The translations under genes were made by a program, and so were the position numbers. A stretch of DNA of 48,067 nt from NCBI GenBank assembly GCA_003140315.1, contig PLJS01000205.1, positions 1 through 48,067 of the forward strand, read 5' to 3'. This stretch comes from Hyphomicrobiales bacterium (GTDB lineage: Bacteria > Pseudomonadota > Alphaproteobacteria > Rhizobiales > Xanthobacteraceae). Numbering within the stretch: the first letter of the stretch is position 1; each line of letters opens with the position of its first letter. The notes beneath the pieces were generated by a model that was given only the letters and a program-made list of their open reading frames with translations, did not search any database and was not told the origin of the DNA. Positions 39,702 through 48,067 of this stretch are shown here, piece after piece.

Positions 39702-39933
39702 GCCTGCCGCTCGCGATCTCAAGGCCATTCGCGCGGAGGATCTTCAGCGCATCGATGCGGCATTTGAAGCAATGCGGAACGACCCGTTCGGTGGTGACGT
39801 CAAGTTTTTACGCGGAATGGGCGGCACCTTGCGACGACGCGTCGGAACGTGGCGGATTTTGTTTGAAGTTCATCAAAAGCAGCGCGAGGTGGTGGTGCTC
39901 GGCGTAAGGCGCCGCACCTCCACAACGTACTGA
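39676..39933 (+). CDS. RelE/ParE-family toxin
   Basis: WNLAITKPAARDLKAIRAEDLQRIDAAFEAMRNDPFGGDVKFLRGMGGTLRRRVGTWRILFEVHQKQREVVVLGVRRRTSTTY. Confidence 0.85.
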   Translation: MPWNLAITKPAARDLKAIRAEDLQRIDAAFEAMRNDPFGGDVKFLRGMGGTLRRRVGTWRILFEVHQKQREVVVLGVRRRTSTTY

Positions 39934-39943
39934 CGGCGCCTCG

Positions 39944-40396
39944 ATGACCGAAATCCTCTTTTACCACCTCCAACGCCAGCCGATCGAGCGCGTGCTTCCC
40001 TCGCTGCTTGAGCGCTCGCTCGAGCGCGGCTGGCGTGCCGTCGTCCAGGCCGCAACAGACGAGCGCGTTGACGCGCTCGACGCGCACTTATGGACCTATC
40101 GCGAGGACGGTTTCCTTGCGCATGGCACCTATCGGGAGAGCGAGGCCGCCGCGCAGCCGGTGCTGCTCACCGTGCATGACCACAATCCGAACGGCGCGCA
40201 CGTGCGCTTCCTGATCGACGGCGCGCCGGTGCCGGCGGATGCCGCCACCTATCAGCGCGTCGTGCTCCTGTTCGACGGCGAGGACGATGACGCGGTTGCG
40301 GCCGCCCGCGCGCATTGGAGCGAGGCCAAGGCCAATGGCTTTGCGGCGACCTACTGGCAGGCCGACGAGCACGGCCGCTGGGAAAAGAAAGCGTGA
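39944..40396 (+). CDS. holC: DNA polymerase III subunit chi
   Basis: MTEILFYHLQRQPIERVLPSLLERSLERGWRAVVQAATDERVDALDAHLWTYREDGFLAHGT. Confidence 0.94.
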   Translation: MTEILFYHLQRQPIERVLPSLLERSLERGWRAVVQAATDERVDALDAHLWTYREDGFLAHGTYRESEAAAQPVLLTVHDHNPNGAHVRFLIDGAPVPADAATYQRVVLLFDGEDDDAVAAARAHWSEAKANGFAATYWQADEHGRWEKKA

Positions 40397-40440
40397 TGAT
40401 CGCGCTTCTACTCGGCACGATCATGATCTAACAACCCGCC

Positions 40441-42315
40441 ATGCTCGAGATCGACGACATATCCCTGCGCGTGGCCGGGCGCCTGCTGCTCGACGGCGCG
40501 TCCGCGCGTATTCCGGACGGCGCCCGCGTCGGCCTCATCGGCCGCAACGGCATCGGCAAGACCACGCTGTTCCATGCGATCATGCACGAAATCCCACTGG
40601 AGAGCGGATCGATCGCGATTCCGGCACGCGCGCGGGTCGGACGGCTCGCGCAGGAGGCGCCGGACGGACCGGAAAGCCTGATCGAGGTCGTGCTCGCGGC
40701 TGATGCCGAGCGCACCGCGCTTCTAGCCGAGGCCGAGACCGCGCGCGATCCGCACCGCATCGCCGAGATCCAGACCCGGCTCGCCGATATCGGCGCGCAT
40801 GCGGCGCCCGCGCGCGCCGCATCGATCCTTGCCGGCCTCGGCTTTGACGAGGCCGCGCAGCAGCGCCCCTGCGCCGACTTCTCCGGCGGCTGGCGCATGC
40901 GCGTCGCGCTCGCGGCGGTGCTGTTCGCGCAGCCGGATCTCCTGCTGCTCGACGAGCCGACCAACTATCTCGACCTTGAAGGCACGCTCTGGCTCACCGA
41001 CCACCTCGCCCGCTATCCGCACACCTTCATCGTCATCAGCCACGACCGCGACCTGCTCGACGAGGCGGTCGACTGGATCCTGCATATCGATGCCGGCAAG
41101 CTGGTGCTCTATCGCGGCGGCTACACGTCCTTTGCGCGCCAGCGCGCTGAGCGCCAGGCGCTCGACGTCAAGCATGCCAAGAAGCAGGAAGCCGAGCGCA
41201 AGCATCTGCAGGCCTTCATCGATCGATTCAAGGCCAAGGCCACCAAGGCGCGCCAGGCCCAATCACGCGTCAAGCGCCTCGCCAAGATGGAGCCCGTGAT
41301 CGCGATAACCAGCGACGAGGTGCGCCCGATCGTATTTCCGCCGCCCGCAAAGTCGCTGTCGCCGCCGATCATCGCGATGGAGAAGGTCTCGGTCGGCTAT
41401 GAGCCGGGCAAGCCGGTGCTGCATGACCTGTCGCTGCGCATCGACAATGACGATCGCATCGCGCTGCTCGGTCCGAACGGCAACGGCAAGTCGACGCTGG
41501 CGAAGCTGCTGGCGGGCCGGCTCGCGCCGTTTAAGGGCACGATCACCCGGCCGGCTCGCATCGAGGTCGCGTATTTCGCCCAGCACCAGCTCGACGAATT
41601 GATCCCGGAGCAGAGCGTCTACGATCACGTCCGCCGGCTGATGCCCGACGCGCCCGAGGCGAAGGTTCGCGCGCGCGCCGGCAGCGTGGGATTCTCCGGC
41701 CAGACGGCGGATACGCCGGTCGGCAATCTTTCGGGTGGCGAGAAGGCGCGGTTGCTGCTCGCGATCGCGACGTTCGCAGGACCGCATCTTCTCATCCTCG
41801 ACGAGCCGACCAACCATCTCGACATCGACAGCCGCGCCGCGCTGGTGCAGGCAATCAACGAGTATCCCGGCGCCGTGATCCTGGTGTCGCACGATCGCCA
41901 CCTGATCGAAGCCTGCGTTGAGCGCCTGTGGCTCGTCGGCGGCGGAACGGTCACGCCCTATGACGGCGATCTCGATGATTATGTGCGCCTCGTACTCGGG
42001 CGCGGGACGCGCCGGCGCGACACCCGCGACGAGGCGGAGCAGGCCTCGCGCACCGACCAGCGCCGTGCCGCGGCCGAAAAGCGCATCGGGCTACAGCCGC
42101 TCAAGCGGCAGATCGACGCCGCCGAAAAGGCCGTGACGAGGCTGGCGGCCGAGATCGCGCGCATCGACGGCGAGCTCGCGGGCGGCCTGTTCGCGCGCGA
42201 TCCCGCGAAGGCCACGACGCTTGCCAAGGCGCGCAGCGAGGCCGCCGGCGCGCTCGCCAAAGCCGAGGAAGACTGGCTCGCCGCAAGCGCGGCTTACGAG
42301 GACGCTATGGCGTAG
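40441..42315 (+). CDS. ABC-F family ATP-binding protein
   Basis: Two ABC domains: GRNGIGKTTLFHAI/LLLLDEPTNYLDLEGTLWL and GPNGNGKSTLAKLL/LSGGEKARLLLAI/LILDEPTNHLDIDSRAAL. Confidence 0.95.
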   Translation: MLEIDDISLRVAGRLLLDGASARIPDGARVGLIGRNGIGKTTLFHAIMHEIPLESGSIAIPARARVGRLAQEAPDGPESLIEVVLAADAERTALLAEAETARDPHRIAEIQTRLADIGAHAAPARAASILAGLGFDEAAQQRPCADFSGGWRMRVALAAVLFAQPDLLLLDEPTNYLDLEGTLWLTDHLARYPHTFIVISHDRDLLDEAVDWILHIDAGKLVLYRGGYTSFARQRAERQALDVKHAKKQEAERKHLQAFIDRFKAKATKARQAQSRVKRLAKMEPVIAITSDEVRPIVFPPPAKSLSPPIIAMEKVSVGYEPGKPVLHDLSLRIDNDDRIALLGPNGNGKSTLAKLLAGRLAPFKGTITRPARIEVAYFAQHQLDELIPEQSVYDHVRRLMPDAPEAKVRARAGSVGFSGQTADTPVGNLSGGEKARLLLAIATFAGPHLLILDEPTNHLDIDSRAALVQAINEYPGAVILVSHDRHLIEACVERLWLVGGGTVTPYDGDLDDYVRLVLGRGTRRRDTRDEAEQASRTDQRRAAAEKRIGLQPLKRQIDAAEKAVTRLAAEIARIDGELAGGLFARDPAKATTLAKARSEAAGALAKAEEDWLAASAAYEDAMA

Positions 42316-42330
42316 CCGCGCCCGCGCCGA

Positions 42331-43383
42331 TCACGCCACCAGCAACAGCTTGTAATACGTCTCGGCGTGGTGCTCGAAGAACTCGTCCGAGCATTCTTGC
42401 GGATTGGAGCAGGGAGAACCCATCAGCGAGAAGTTCGTCGCCGCGTTGACGTAGTTGAACGAGAACATCAGCGGAAGGTCGATGCTTGCGCCGGGAACGG
42501 CCGCGGCGGGTCCGGCCTTGGCGGTCACGAGCGCTTGCAAGGCAGGGCGAACGCGCGCGATTTCGCGCGCGACGATCAAGTGGCTCGCGTCGTGAACCAG
42601 CGTCGTGATCGCGCGTACATGCATCGCGGCGCCGATCCTGATCAACTGCTCGGTCTGGGTGAGCACGCTGAGCGGGTTCGGCACGTTGATGTCGCTCAGG
42701 ATTTCGATCGTGAACGGCATCTGCGGCACCCAGTCGAGCGAGTTGGTCACGCGATAGCCGAGGCCCGTGTTCGAGAACCGGTTCTCGAAATCGGCCGCGT
42801 AGTGGTCGTTGCCGGGCTTCGGCTGGGCGAAGACGTAGGTCTTGTAGCCGATCCCCTGCGGCATTCCGGCGCCGTATTGCAGGTAGGAGCGCAACAGCGT
42901 CGCCATCGCGGCGCCCTGGCTGTGTCCGGTGACATAGACGTTGCTGCCGGCGCCGACCCCGTTGAACTGCAACTGCTCGAGAATGCCGATAATGGGAAGC
43001 TGGGCCACGAGCAGCGTCGCGGTTGCGAAGCCGAGATGGACGCCGGCCAGCGGATCGGCCGCGAATGAATAGGGGAGCGACACGCCGTCGACGGTGATGG
43101 TGCCGGTCGCCTCGATCATCAGCGCCAGGAGATCCTCGACGATGCTGCCGGGCTGATACACGGTGCCGCGGATCGCGATCGCGAAGGCGCCGTCGCGGTC
43201 GCGTTTCCACAATTGCCACATGTTGTCGAACGGTGGGATCACCGGCGAGACGAACAGCGAGGTCCAGCCCGCCGGCGGATCGGGGATCGGCGGCTGCACC
43301 TTCAAGGGAGCCAGTTCGACGATGGCGCACATCGCCAGCATGTCGAGGGCTTCGGCGTGATCGAATCCGGCAGGTAGGGACAT
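42331..43383 (-). CDS. Lipase family alpha/beta hydrolase
   Basis: VYVTGHSQGAAMATLLRSYLQ (GxSxG), FAIAIRGTVYQPGSIVEDL; start set at ATG 43383. Confidence 0.85.
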   Translation of the reverse strand: MSLPAGFDHAEALDMLAMCAIVELAPLKVQPPIPDPPAGWTSLFVSPVIPPFDNMWQLWKRDRDGAFAIAIRGTVYQPGSIVEDLLALMIEATGTITVDGVSLPYSFAADPLAGVHLGFATATLLVAQLPIIGILEQLQFNGVGAGSNVYVTGHSQGAAMATLLRSYLQYGAGMPQGIGYKTYVFAQPKPGNDHYAADFENRFSNTGLGYRVTNSLDWVPQMPFTIEILSDINVPNPLSVLTQTEQLIRIGAAMHVRAITTLVHDASHLIVAREIARVRPALQALVTAKAGPAAAVPGASIDLPLMFSFNYVNAATNFSLMGSPCSNPQECSDEFFEHHAETYYKLLLVA

Positions 43384-43391
43384 GACAGCCT

Positions 43392-43418
43392 CCGCGCGGC
43401 CGACCGCCGGCCGCGCGG
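43392..43418 (-). promoter_or_regulatory. All-GC hairpin overlapping the Shine-Dalgarno region of the lipase gene
   Basis: ccgcgcggcc-gaccgcc-ggccgcgcgg: perfect 10-bp stem; on the mRNA the 3' arm runs into GGAGG about 8 nt before the lipase ATG. Confidence 0.5.
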
Positions 43419-43476
43419 GAAATACTATCTCAAGTTGCCGCCGCTGCAACCGCGAACTGCTGGCGCCGCCGCGCCG

Positions 43477-45021
43477 CTATCCGCGCGGTTTCTCGGTGGA
43501 TTGCCCGACGGCGCGGTAGAGCCGCTCGGCGTCATCGCGCAGCGCGCGGCGCGAGGCGTCGCGCGTGTAGTACATGTGGCCGCCGCCATAGACCGCGAGC
43601 TTGAGCCGCTCCGGCGTCGCGAAGGCCGGCATCTGGTCGAGGATGAGCTGATCCTCGAAATAGGGCGTGACCAGGTCGCTCGCGCCGTGGGTGATGAGCA
43701 CGCGCAGCCGCGGATCGAGCGCGAGCGCGTTGCGGAGATCGCTCACGATTTCTTGGGAGTCGCGGCCACCGTCCCAGTCCCAGCGCGACGAGACTTGGTT
43801 GTTGAGCAGGCGGTAAGGGTCTTCGACGCGCCAGTTGAGCACGCGGTTATAGAGGTCGGTCATCGCGGTCGCGAGCGGCGCCGTCACCACATTGAGGACC
43901 GCATCGTCGGAGCGGGAATCCGCCGCGCGCGGGTTCGGATCGAGCGCCGTGACGGTCCCGTCGTAGTTGCTGGCGACGAGACCACGGTCGCGGTTGAGCT
44001 CGCGCAGGAACGTGCGAGTATCGATCCGCGCGGCGAGCCGGCGCACCAGCGCCGGGTCGAGTCGCGTGTAAGCCGCGACCTTTGGCACCATACGGTCGAT
44101 CGCGGCGGCGTCGCGCTCGCCGCGCATCAGGTCCTGCATGTATTCGCCCGACGCGTAGCGCTCGACCTCGCGCAGCGCCTCGCGGTCGAACGGCGCGTTC
44201 TGCTCGCGCGCGGCTGCCGCCATCGACGGCAAGCGCGCGATCCAGTTGTTCGGCATGTGCCGGCCATTGCCGCGCCAGCCGAAATCGAGCACCGGCGAAA
44301 CCATCACGAGCCCGCTGACGCCGACGCCGTCGCCCATGAGCTTGCGCGCGAGCTTGGGCGCGCGGAAGCCGCCGTAGCTCTCGCCCGCGATGAATTTTGG
44401 CGAGACCTGGCGGCCGGCCTTCTCGATCCATTTGCGCACCGCCGTCGCGAGATAATCGATGTCGCCCTCGACCGACAGGAAGCGCTTGCGCACGTCGTCG
44501 CCGGTCGAAATGAAGCGGCTGTAGCCGGTGGCGACCGGATCGATGAATACGAGGTCGGTGAAATCGAGCCAGGTCTCGGCGTTCGGCACGATGACCGGCG
44601 GCGTCGAGGGCGTGACGCCCTCGAGCGGCAGACGCCATGGCCCGAGCGCGCCAAGCTGCATGTAGCCGGAGGCAGCGCCGGGGCCGCCATTGAACACGAA
44701 GGTGAGGGGACGGCCTGCGGCGTCCTGGTCCGTGCGCACATAGGCGATGTAGGCAATTTCGGCGAGCGGCTTGCCGTCGGTCGCGTCGTTGATCGGGATG
44801 AAGCCCGCGGTCGCCTTGAAGTGCAGCGTGCGGCCCGGAAGCTCGACCGTCTGATCGGTCGTCACGTCGGCCGGCAGATGCCGTCCTTCCGCGGGCTTCT
44901 CCGTGGGAGACGGGGAATGCTTTTCGGGCGATTGCGCGAAGGCCGAGCTCGCGAATGCGAGTGTCAATGCGGCGGCGGTCGCTACGGCAAACAGACGCCG
45001 GGTCTGATGGGATTGGGTCAT
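43477..45021 (-). CDS. S10 family peptidase (serine carboxypeptidase-like), secreted
   Basis: Signal peptide; FVFNGGPGAASGYMQLGALGPW; GESYGGFRAPKLARKL; C-terminal GGGHMYY. Confidence 0.92.
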   Translation of the reverse strand: MTQSHQTRRLFAVATAAALTLAFASSAFAQSPEKHSPSPTEKPAEGRHLPADVTTDQTVELPGRTLHFKATAGFIPINDATDGKPLAEIAYIAYVRTDQDAAGRPLTFVFNGGPGAASGYMQLGALGPWRLPLEGVTPSTPPVIVPNAETWLDFTDLVFIDPVATGYSRFISTGDDVRKRFLSVEGDIDYLATAVRKWIEKAGRQVSPKFIAGESYGGFRAPKLARKLMGDGVGVSGLVMVSPVLDFGWRGNGRHMPNNWIARLPSMAAAAREQNAPFDREALREVERYASGEYMQDLMRGERDAAAIDRMVPKVAAYTRLDPALVRRLAARIDTRTFLRELNRDRGLVASNYDGTVTALDPNPRAADSRSDDAVLNVVTAPLATAMTDLYNRVLNWRVEDPYRLLNNQVSSRWDWDGGRDSQEIVSDLRNALALDPRLRVLITHGASDLVTPYFEDQLILDQMPAFATPERLKLAVYGGGHMYYTRDASRRALRDDAERLYRAVGQSTEKPRG

Positions 45022-45115
45022 GCGCCGATCTGTCCTGAAGGTTTGCGGCAAGTCCATGGCCAGGTCCGTGGCTGCGTGAGCTGTTCGCGGCGTTGTGACC
45101 CGCGCTGCCGGAGCG

Positions 45116-45805
45116 TCAGGCGGGCCGCCGAAACAGCGCGCGCCAATGCGGCTTGCCGTCGGTCGGGTCGGGACGCCGCTCGATCGCCTCGGGCGTCAGG
45201 CCATGAGCCGTGAACGCCATCAACTCCTCGCGCGCGAGCGGCCAGGGTCGCCCGGGCGAAGGCGTTGCGCTTTCGCGCATGCGCGCGATCACGAGGAGAG
45301 CCCCACCGGGCTTCACGAAGCCTGCGATCGCCGCCATCGCTTCGCCGTGCACGCGATCCGGCAGCGCCTGCACGGTGTAACACTCATGCACGAGGTCGAA
45401 TGCGGAGCGCCAATCCGCCGGCGCCGAGAACAAGTCGGCAGCCGCGAAATCGACGTCCGGGAAACGCCGCTTGGCCCAGCCGGTCGCAAGCTCCGAGAGA
45501 TCGAATGCGGTGACCTTGAATCCCTTCGCCGCGAGTGCGGCCGCGTTGTCGCCGAGGCCGCAGCCGATGTCGAGCGCGCGCGCACCACTCGGCGGCGCCG
45601 CGGTCTTGGCGAGCCATTCGGCGAGGAGGGGATGCGGAGCAAGATCGGCCCACGGAATCTGGGCCGGGTCGTCGCCCGCGAGCGCATAGACGGCTTCGAA
45701 CCAGGCGCGCCGGTGGGGATCGCTTGCGCCGCCGTCGTCGATCGCGTCGAGCCGCGCTCGCGCTGCCAGTCGGCGCGCGGCGAAGCCCGGATCGTCGACG
45801 CTCAT
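45116..45805 (-). CDS. Class I SAM-dependent methyltransferase
   Basis: ALDIGCGLGDNAAALAAKGFKVTAFDLSELATGWAKRRFP; ATGA overlap with upstream lipoprotein gene. Confidence 0.9.
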   Translation of the reverse strand: MSVDDPGFAARRLAARARLDAIDDGGASDPHRRAWFEAVYALAGDDPAQIPWADLAPHPLLAEWLAKTAAPPSGARALDIGCGLGDNAAALAAKGFKVTAFDLSELATGWAKRRFPDVDFAAADLFSAPADWRSAFDLVHECYTVQALPDRVHGEAMAAIAGFVKPGGALLVIARMRESATPSPGRPWPLAREELMAFTAHGLTPEAIERRPDPTDGKPHWRALFRRPA

Positions 45806-46494
45806 GTGGCTGGCTTGGCTTTCGCGGTCTTCTTGCGCGGGGGCGCCTTCTTCGGCGCCGTCTGCGGCGCCTCGACGCGCTCCATCGAGGTGAGACGTCC
45901 GTCGAGGAAGCGGTAGATGCCGGGCCGCGCGCCGCTCATGTAGGTGAGCGTGACGCTGCGGCGGCCGGCCTCGGCGCCGATCTCGACGCGATCGGTATTG
46001 CCCACGAGCTGCACCACTTGGCATTCGGTCATCGCGAGCGCGACGCCGCGCGGGCCCTCGCGCACTTGAGGCGGCAGGGTCCCGGTCGACGGCACGTTGC
46101 CCGGCTGCTGCGGGCTGGCTTGCGGGCCGGCGGTGAAATAGAGCGCCTGGTTGCTGCGCGGATTGACCGGCTCGGTCGTGGCCTCCGGCGGCAGAGCCGC
46201 GCCGCGCGGTGGCGCGGACGGATAGGGCGCCGCCGTAGCGGGTGCGGCCTCGAACGCGCAGTGACCGTCGGGTCCGACCAGGTCGGCCGCCGTCACGGCC
46301 CCGTTACCGCGCACGTCGTTTCTATAGAACATATTGTAATCGGCGCTGCGCTCAACGCCGCCCGAGAACGGATTGAGGTTGATCGAGGGCCCGTCTGCCG
46401 AACAGCCGCCAAGCGCGATGGTCAATGCGGCCGCGAGCGGGGCCAGCGTTCGCAGGCGGACGCCGGGTTCCGGCACAGGCAATTTCTCGCTCAT
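45802..46494 (-). CDS. Hypothetical lipoprotein
   Basis: LAPLAAALTIALGGCSADGPS lipobox; Lys/Ala/Pro C-terminus PKKAPPRKKTAKAKPAT. Start choice uncertain. Confidence 0.72.
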   Translation of the reverse strand: MSEKLPVPEPGVRLRTLAPLAAALTIALGGCSADGPSINLNPFSGGVERSADYNMFYRNDVRGNGAVTAADLVGPDGHCAFEAAPATAAPYPSAPPRGAALPPEATTEPVNPRSNQALYFTAGPQASPQQPGNVPSTGTLPPQVREGPRGVALAMTECQVVQLVGNTDRVEIGAEAGRRSVTLTYMSGARPGIYRFLDGRLTSMERVEAPQTAPKKAPPRKKTAKAKPAT

Positions 46495-46706
46495 GCGCGA
46501 TGGCATTGCTTGAGTTTGCGTCATTGTTGCGGCGCTATCAACCGCGCGGCGGCCCTTAAGTCAATCGCAGTGCCGCGGCGGGACGTCCTTTGTGACGGCA
46601 TGGTTTCCGGCGGCCGGGTCGGCAAGTTATGTTGTATTTACCAGGCCGGACACGCTATCAGGTGCACTGATTGACTGCGGGGCGTCGGCAATATCGGGAA
46701 AATCGA

Positions 46707-47330
46707 ATGACAAACAGAATCTCAGTCGTCGCGAAACGCACGGCACGCACCGGTACGATCGCGCTCGCCGCGCTCTCGATGCTCGCCACTCACCTGCCGG
46801 CGCAGACCGTGGCGCAAGACGCGCGCGGCGGCATGACGGAGTTCTCCTCGGAGCACAATCCGCAGATCAGCGCCGGCAAGCCTCACGGCGCCCCGCAGCG
46901 GGTGGTGCCGCAGCAAAAGACCTTCCAGCAAAAGACCTTCCAGCAGAAAAACTTCGCGCCGCGCAATCTTCAGGTCGTGCCCGGCGGGCCGGGCCCGCGC
47001 TTTCGCGGTCCGATCGGTCGCGGACCGGCCGCCGCCTTCCGCGGTCCGGTCGGCGCGATGCGATTCCATGGCGTCAATGCCAACTTCATCCGCGGCCCGC
47101 ACCGCTTCTTCCGCAATGGCATCTATATCCCGTTCGTGGCGCTCGGCGTGCTCGCCGCCATCACGATCGGCTCGCGCTACTACACGCCTTATGCCTATGT
47201 CGACGGGCCGGATCCCGATGCGTGCATGGGCCCGACTGATGACGGCATGTGCGAGCTGCGCATGACCGACGTCCCGCTTGAAGACGGAAGCTCCGCGCCG
47301 CAGTGCGTCGCCTATTGCCCGCAGCAATAA
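46707..47330 (+). CDS. Hypothetical exported/membrane protein with QQKTF repeats
   Basis: Signal-like N-terminus, Gln/Lys repeat, RGP/RFHG segment, TM-like FVALGVLAAITIG and Cys-containing C-terminus. Confidence 0.65.
   Translation: MTNRISVVAKRTARTGTIALAALSMLATHLPAQTVAQDARGGMTEFSSEHNPQISAGKPHGAPQRVVPQQKTFQQKTFQQKNFAPRNLQVVPGGPGPRFRGPIGRGPAAAFRGPVGAMRFHGVNANFIRGPHRFFRNGIYIPFVALGVLAAITIGSRYYTPYAYVDGPDPDACMGPTDDGMCELRMTDVPLEDGSSAPQCVAYCPQQ
46911..46955 (+). repeat. 3 x 15-bp in-frame tandem repeat
   Basis: cagcaaaagaccttc / cagcaaaagaccttc / cagcagaaaaacttc encoding QQKTF/QQKTF/QQKNF. Confidence 0.85.
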
Positions 47331-47356
47331 TCGATCGTTCGCGCTTCGCACAATAA

Positions 47357-47394
47357 GAAACCCCGGTCTCGGACGAGACCGGGGTTTTTGTTTT
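47357..47394. terminator. Bidirectional rho-independent terminator
   Basis: gaaaccccggtctcggacgagaccggggtttttgtttt between convergent genes. Confidence 0.9.
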
Positions 47395-47412
47395 CGGCCA
47401 TCAGGTCGATGA

Positions 47413-47631
47413 TCAATCGCAAACTTGGATCGTGCGCACGTAGCCGTGGCGGCCAACCTTCTGCACGAGGTAGCAGTCGCTCGAGGGTGCGACATCGATG
47501 AGGCCGAGGCCGAAGCCGAAGTGCGAGTGATGCCAGCCCTTGAAGCCCCACGCGGACGCGGAGGTCGGAGCGAGCGCGGCGGCGCCCAGGGTGGCGATGG
47601 CGGCGAGGGCGAAGATGGACTTGCGGATCAT
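47413..47631 (-). CDS. Small secreted protein of unknown function
   Basis: MIRKSIFALAAIATLGAAALAPTSASAWGF signal peptide; mature region with C...C near terminus (DCYLVQKVGRHGYVRTIQVCD); 3' end faces a terminator. Confidence 0.7.
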   Translation of the reverse strand: MIRKSIFALAAIATLGAAALAPTSASAWGFKGWHHSHFGFGLGLIDVAPSSDCYLVQKVGRHGYVRTIQVCD

Positions 47632-47879
47632 GATAGTCTCCCAGTTGGGTTCGAGTTGATGGATTGTGTCATCCGCTCAATCAGTCGGCCCGCGGCGCGA
47701 TAAGGTTCACGCTATCCATTTGAAAAATCGACCTGAATGGGCGTTCAGTGTAGCGCCGTTCGTATCGTTAGTGTCGCACGCCAGGTCGCGCTCGCGCTTG
47801 CTTGCCGGTGAATGTTGGCGCCGCTATAAGCCGCGGCAGCTTCCATCCGATTTTTTCCAGCAATGAAGAGGGATGAGCG

Positions 47880-48067
47880 ATGGCGCTCGAGCGTACCTTC
47901 TCGATCATCAAGCCCGATGCGGTGAAGCGCAACCTGACCGGCGCGATCAATGCGATGATCGAGAAGGCGGGCCTGCGCATCATCGCGCAACGGCGCGTGC
48001 GCATCACGCGCGAGCAGGCCGAAACATTCTACGGCGTGCACCGCGCGCGGCCGTTCTTCGGCGAGCT
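47880..48067 (+). CDS. ndk: Nucleoside diphosphate kinase (3' truncated by window end)
   Basis: [63 protein letters not shown]; absent from ORF track because it runs off the end. Confidence 0.96.
   Translation, partial: MALERTFSIIKPDAVKRNLTGAINAMIEKAGLRIIAQRRVRITREQAETFYGVHRARPFFGE

Noticed and set aside
40390-40432. Possible third gcatgatc-type palindrome after holC (tgatgatcg...cgatcatga)
   Set aside because: Only short, imperfect arms and no shared inner framework; too weak to call a repeat copy.
43435-45213. 592-aa + strand ORF opposite the S10 peptidase
   Set aside because: Antisense shadow; no domain motifs, while the minus strand has clear catalytic motifs and a signal peptide.
1-48067. 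CRISPR arrays, rRNA, tRNA, prophage or transposase genes
   Set aside because: No regularly spaced repeats, RNA-gene consensus sequences, or integrase/transposase/phage motifs seen in either strand.

Overview
High-GC alphaproteobacterial chromosomal window, probably Rhizobiales/Hyphomicrobiales judging by gene order (taxonomy is inference). It is mostly conserved housekeeping synteny: TPR-lipoprotein-der; purF/cvpA/radA/alr; dnaB; cfa; rplI-DUF2232-rpsR-rpsF; fabD-acpP-fabF-mltG-yicC-gmk; rsmA-pdxA-surA-lptD-lptG-lptF; pepA-holC-ABC-F; and ndk, truncated by the window end. Accessory genes are interspersed: an orphan TTT solute receptor, a TetA-like MFS, an SDR, a 2OG-Fe(II) oxygenase, a cupin next to a wHTH-TolB/TPR regulator, a Tat FAD oxidase, an RHH/RelE toxin-antitoxin pair, a lipase, an S10 peptidase and small secreted proteins. 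I found no convincing CRISPR array, prophage, transposase, rRNA or tRNA, and no clear novel multi-gene system. The observations most worth checking are: (1) a roughly 175-nt structured leader ahead of rpsF, closed by a perfect 10-bp long-range stem, with a good promoter; (2) an exact GAAC-N7-GAAC (LexA-type) box upstream of radA; (3) absence of fabG between fabD and acpP, with a possible remnant; (4) a 2OG-Fe(II) oxygenase that appears to have lost its N-terminal redoxin domain by out-of-frame internal deletion; (5) nested or mosaic intergenic palindromic repeats; (6) two hairpins that would occlude Shine-Dalgarno sequences; (7) a Pro/Lys lipoprotein in the position bamB occupies in the E. coli yfgM-bamB-der order. 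All calls are from reading the sequence; no searches or folding were run.
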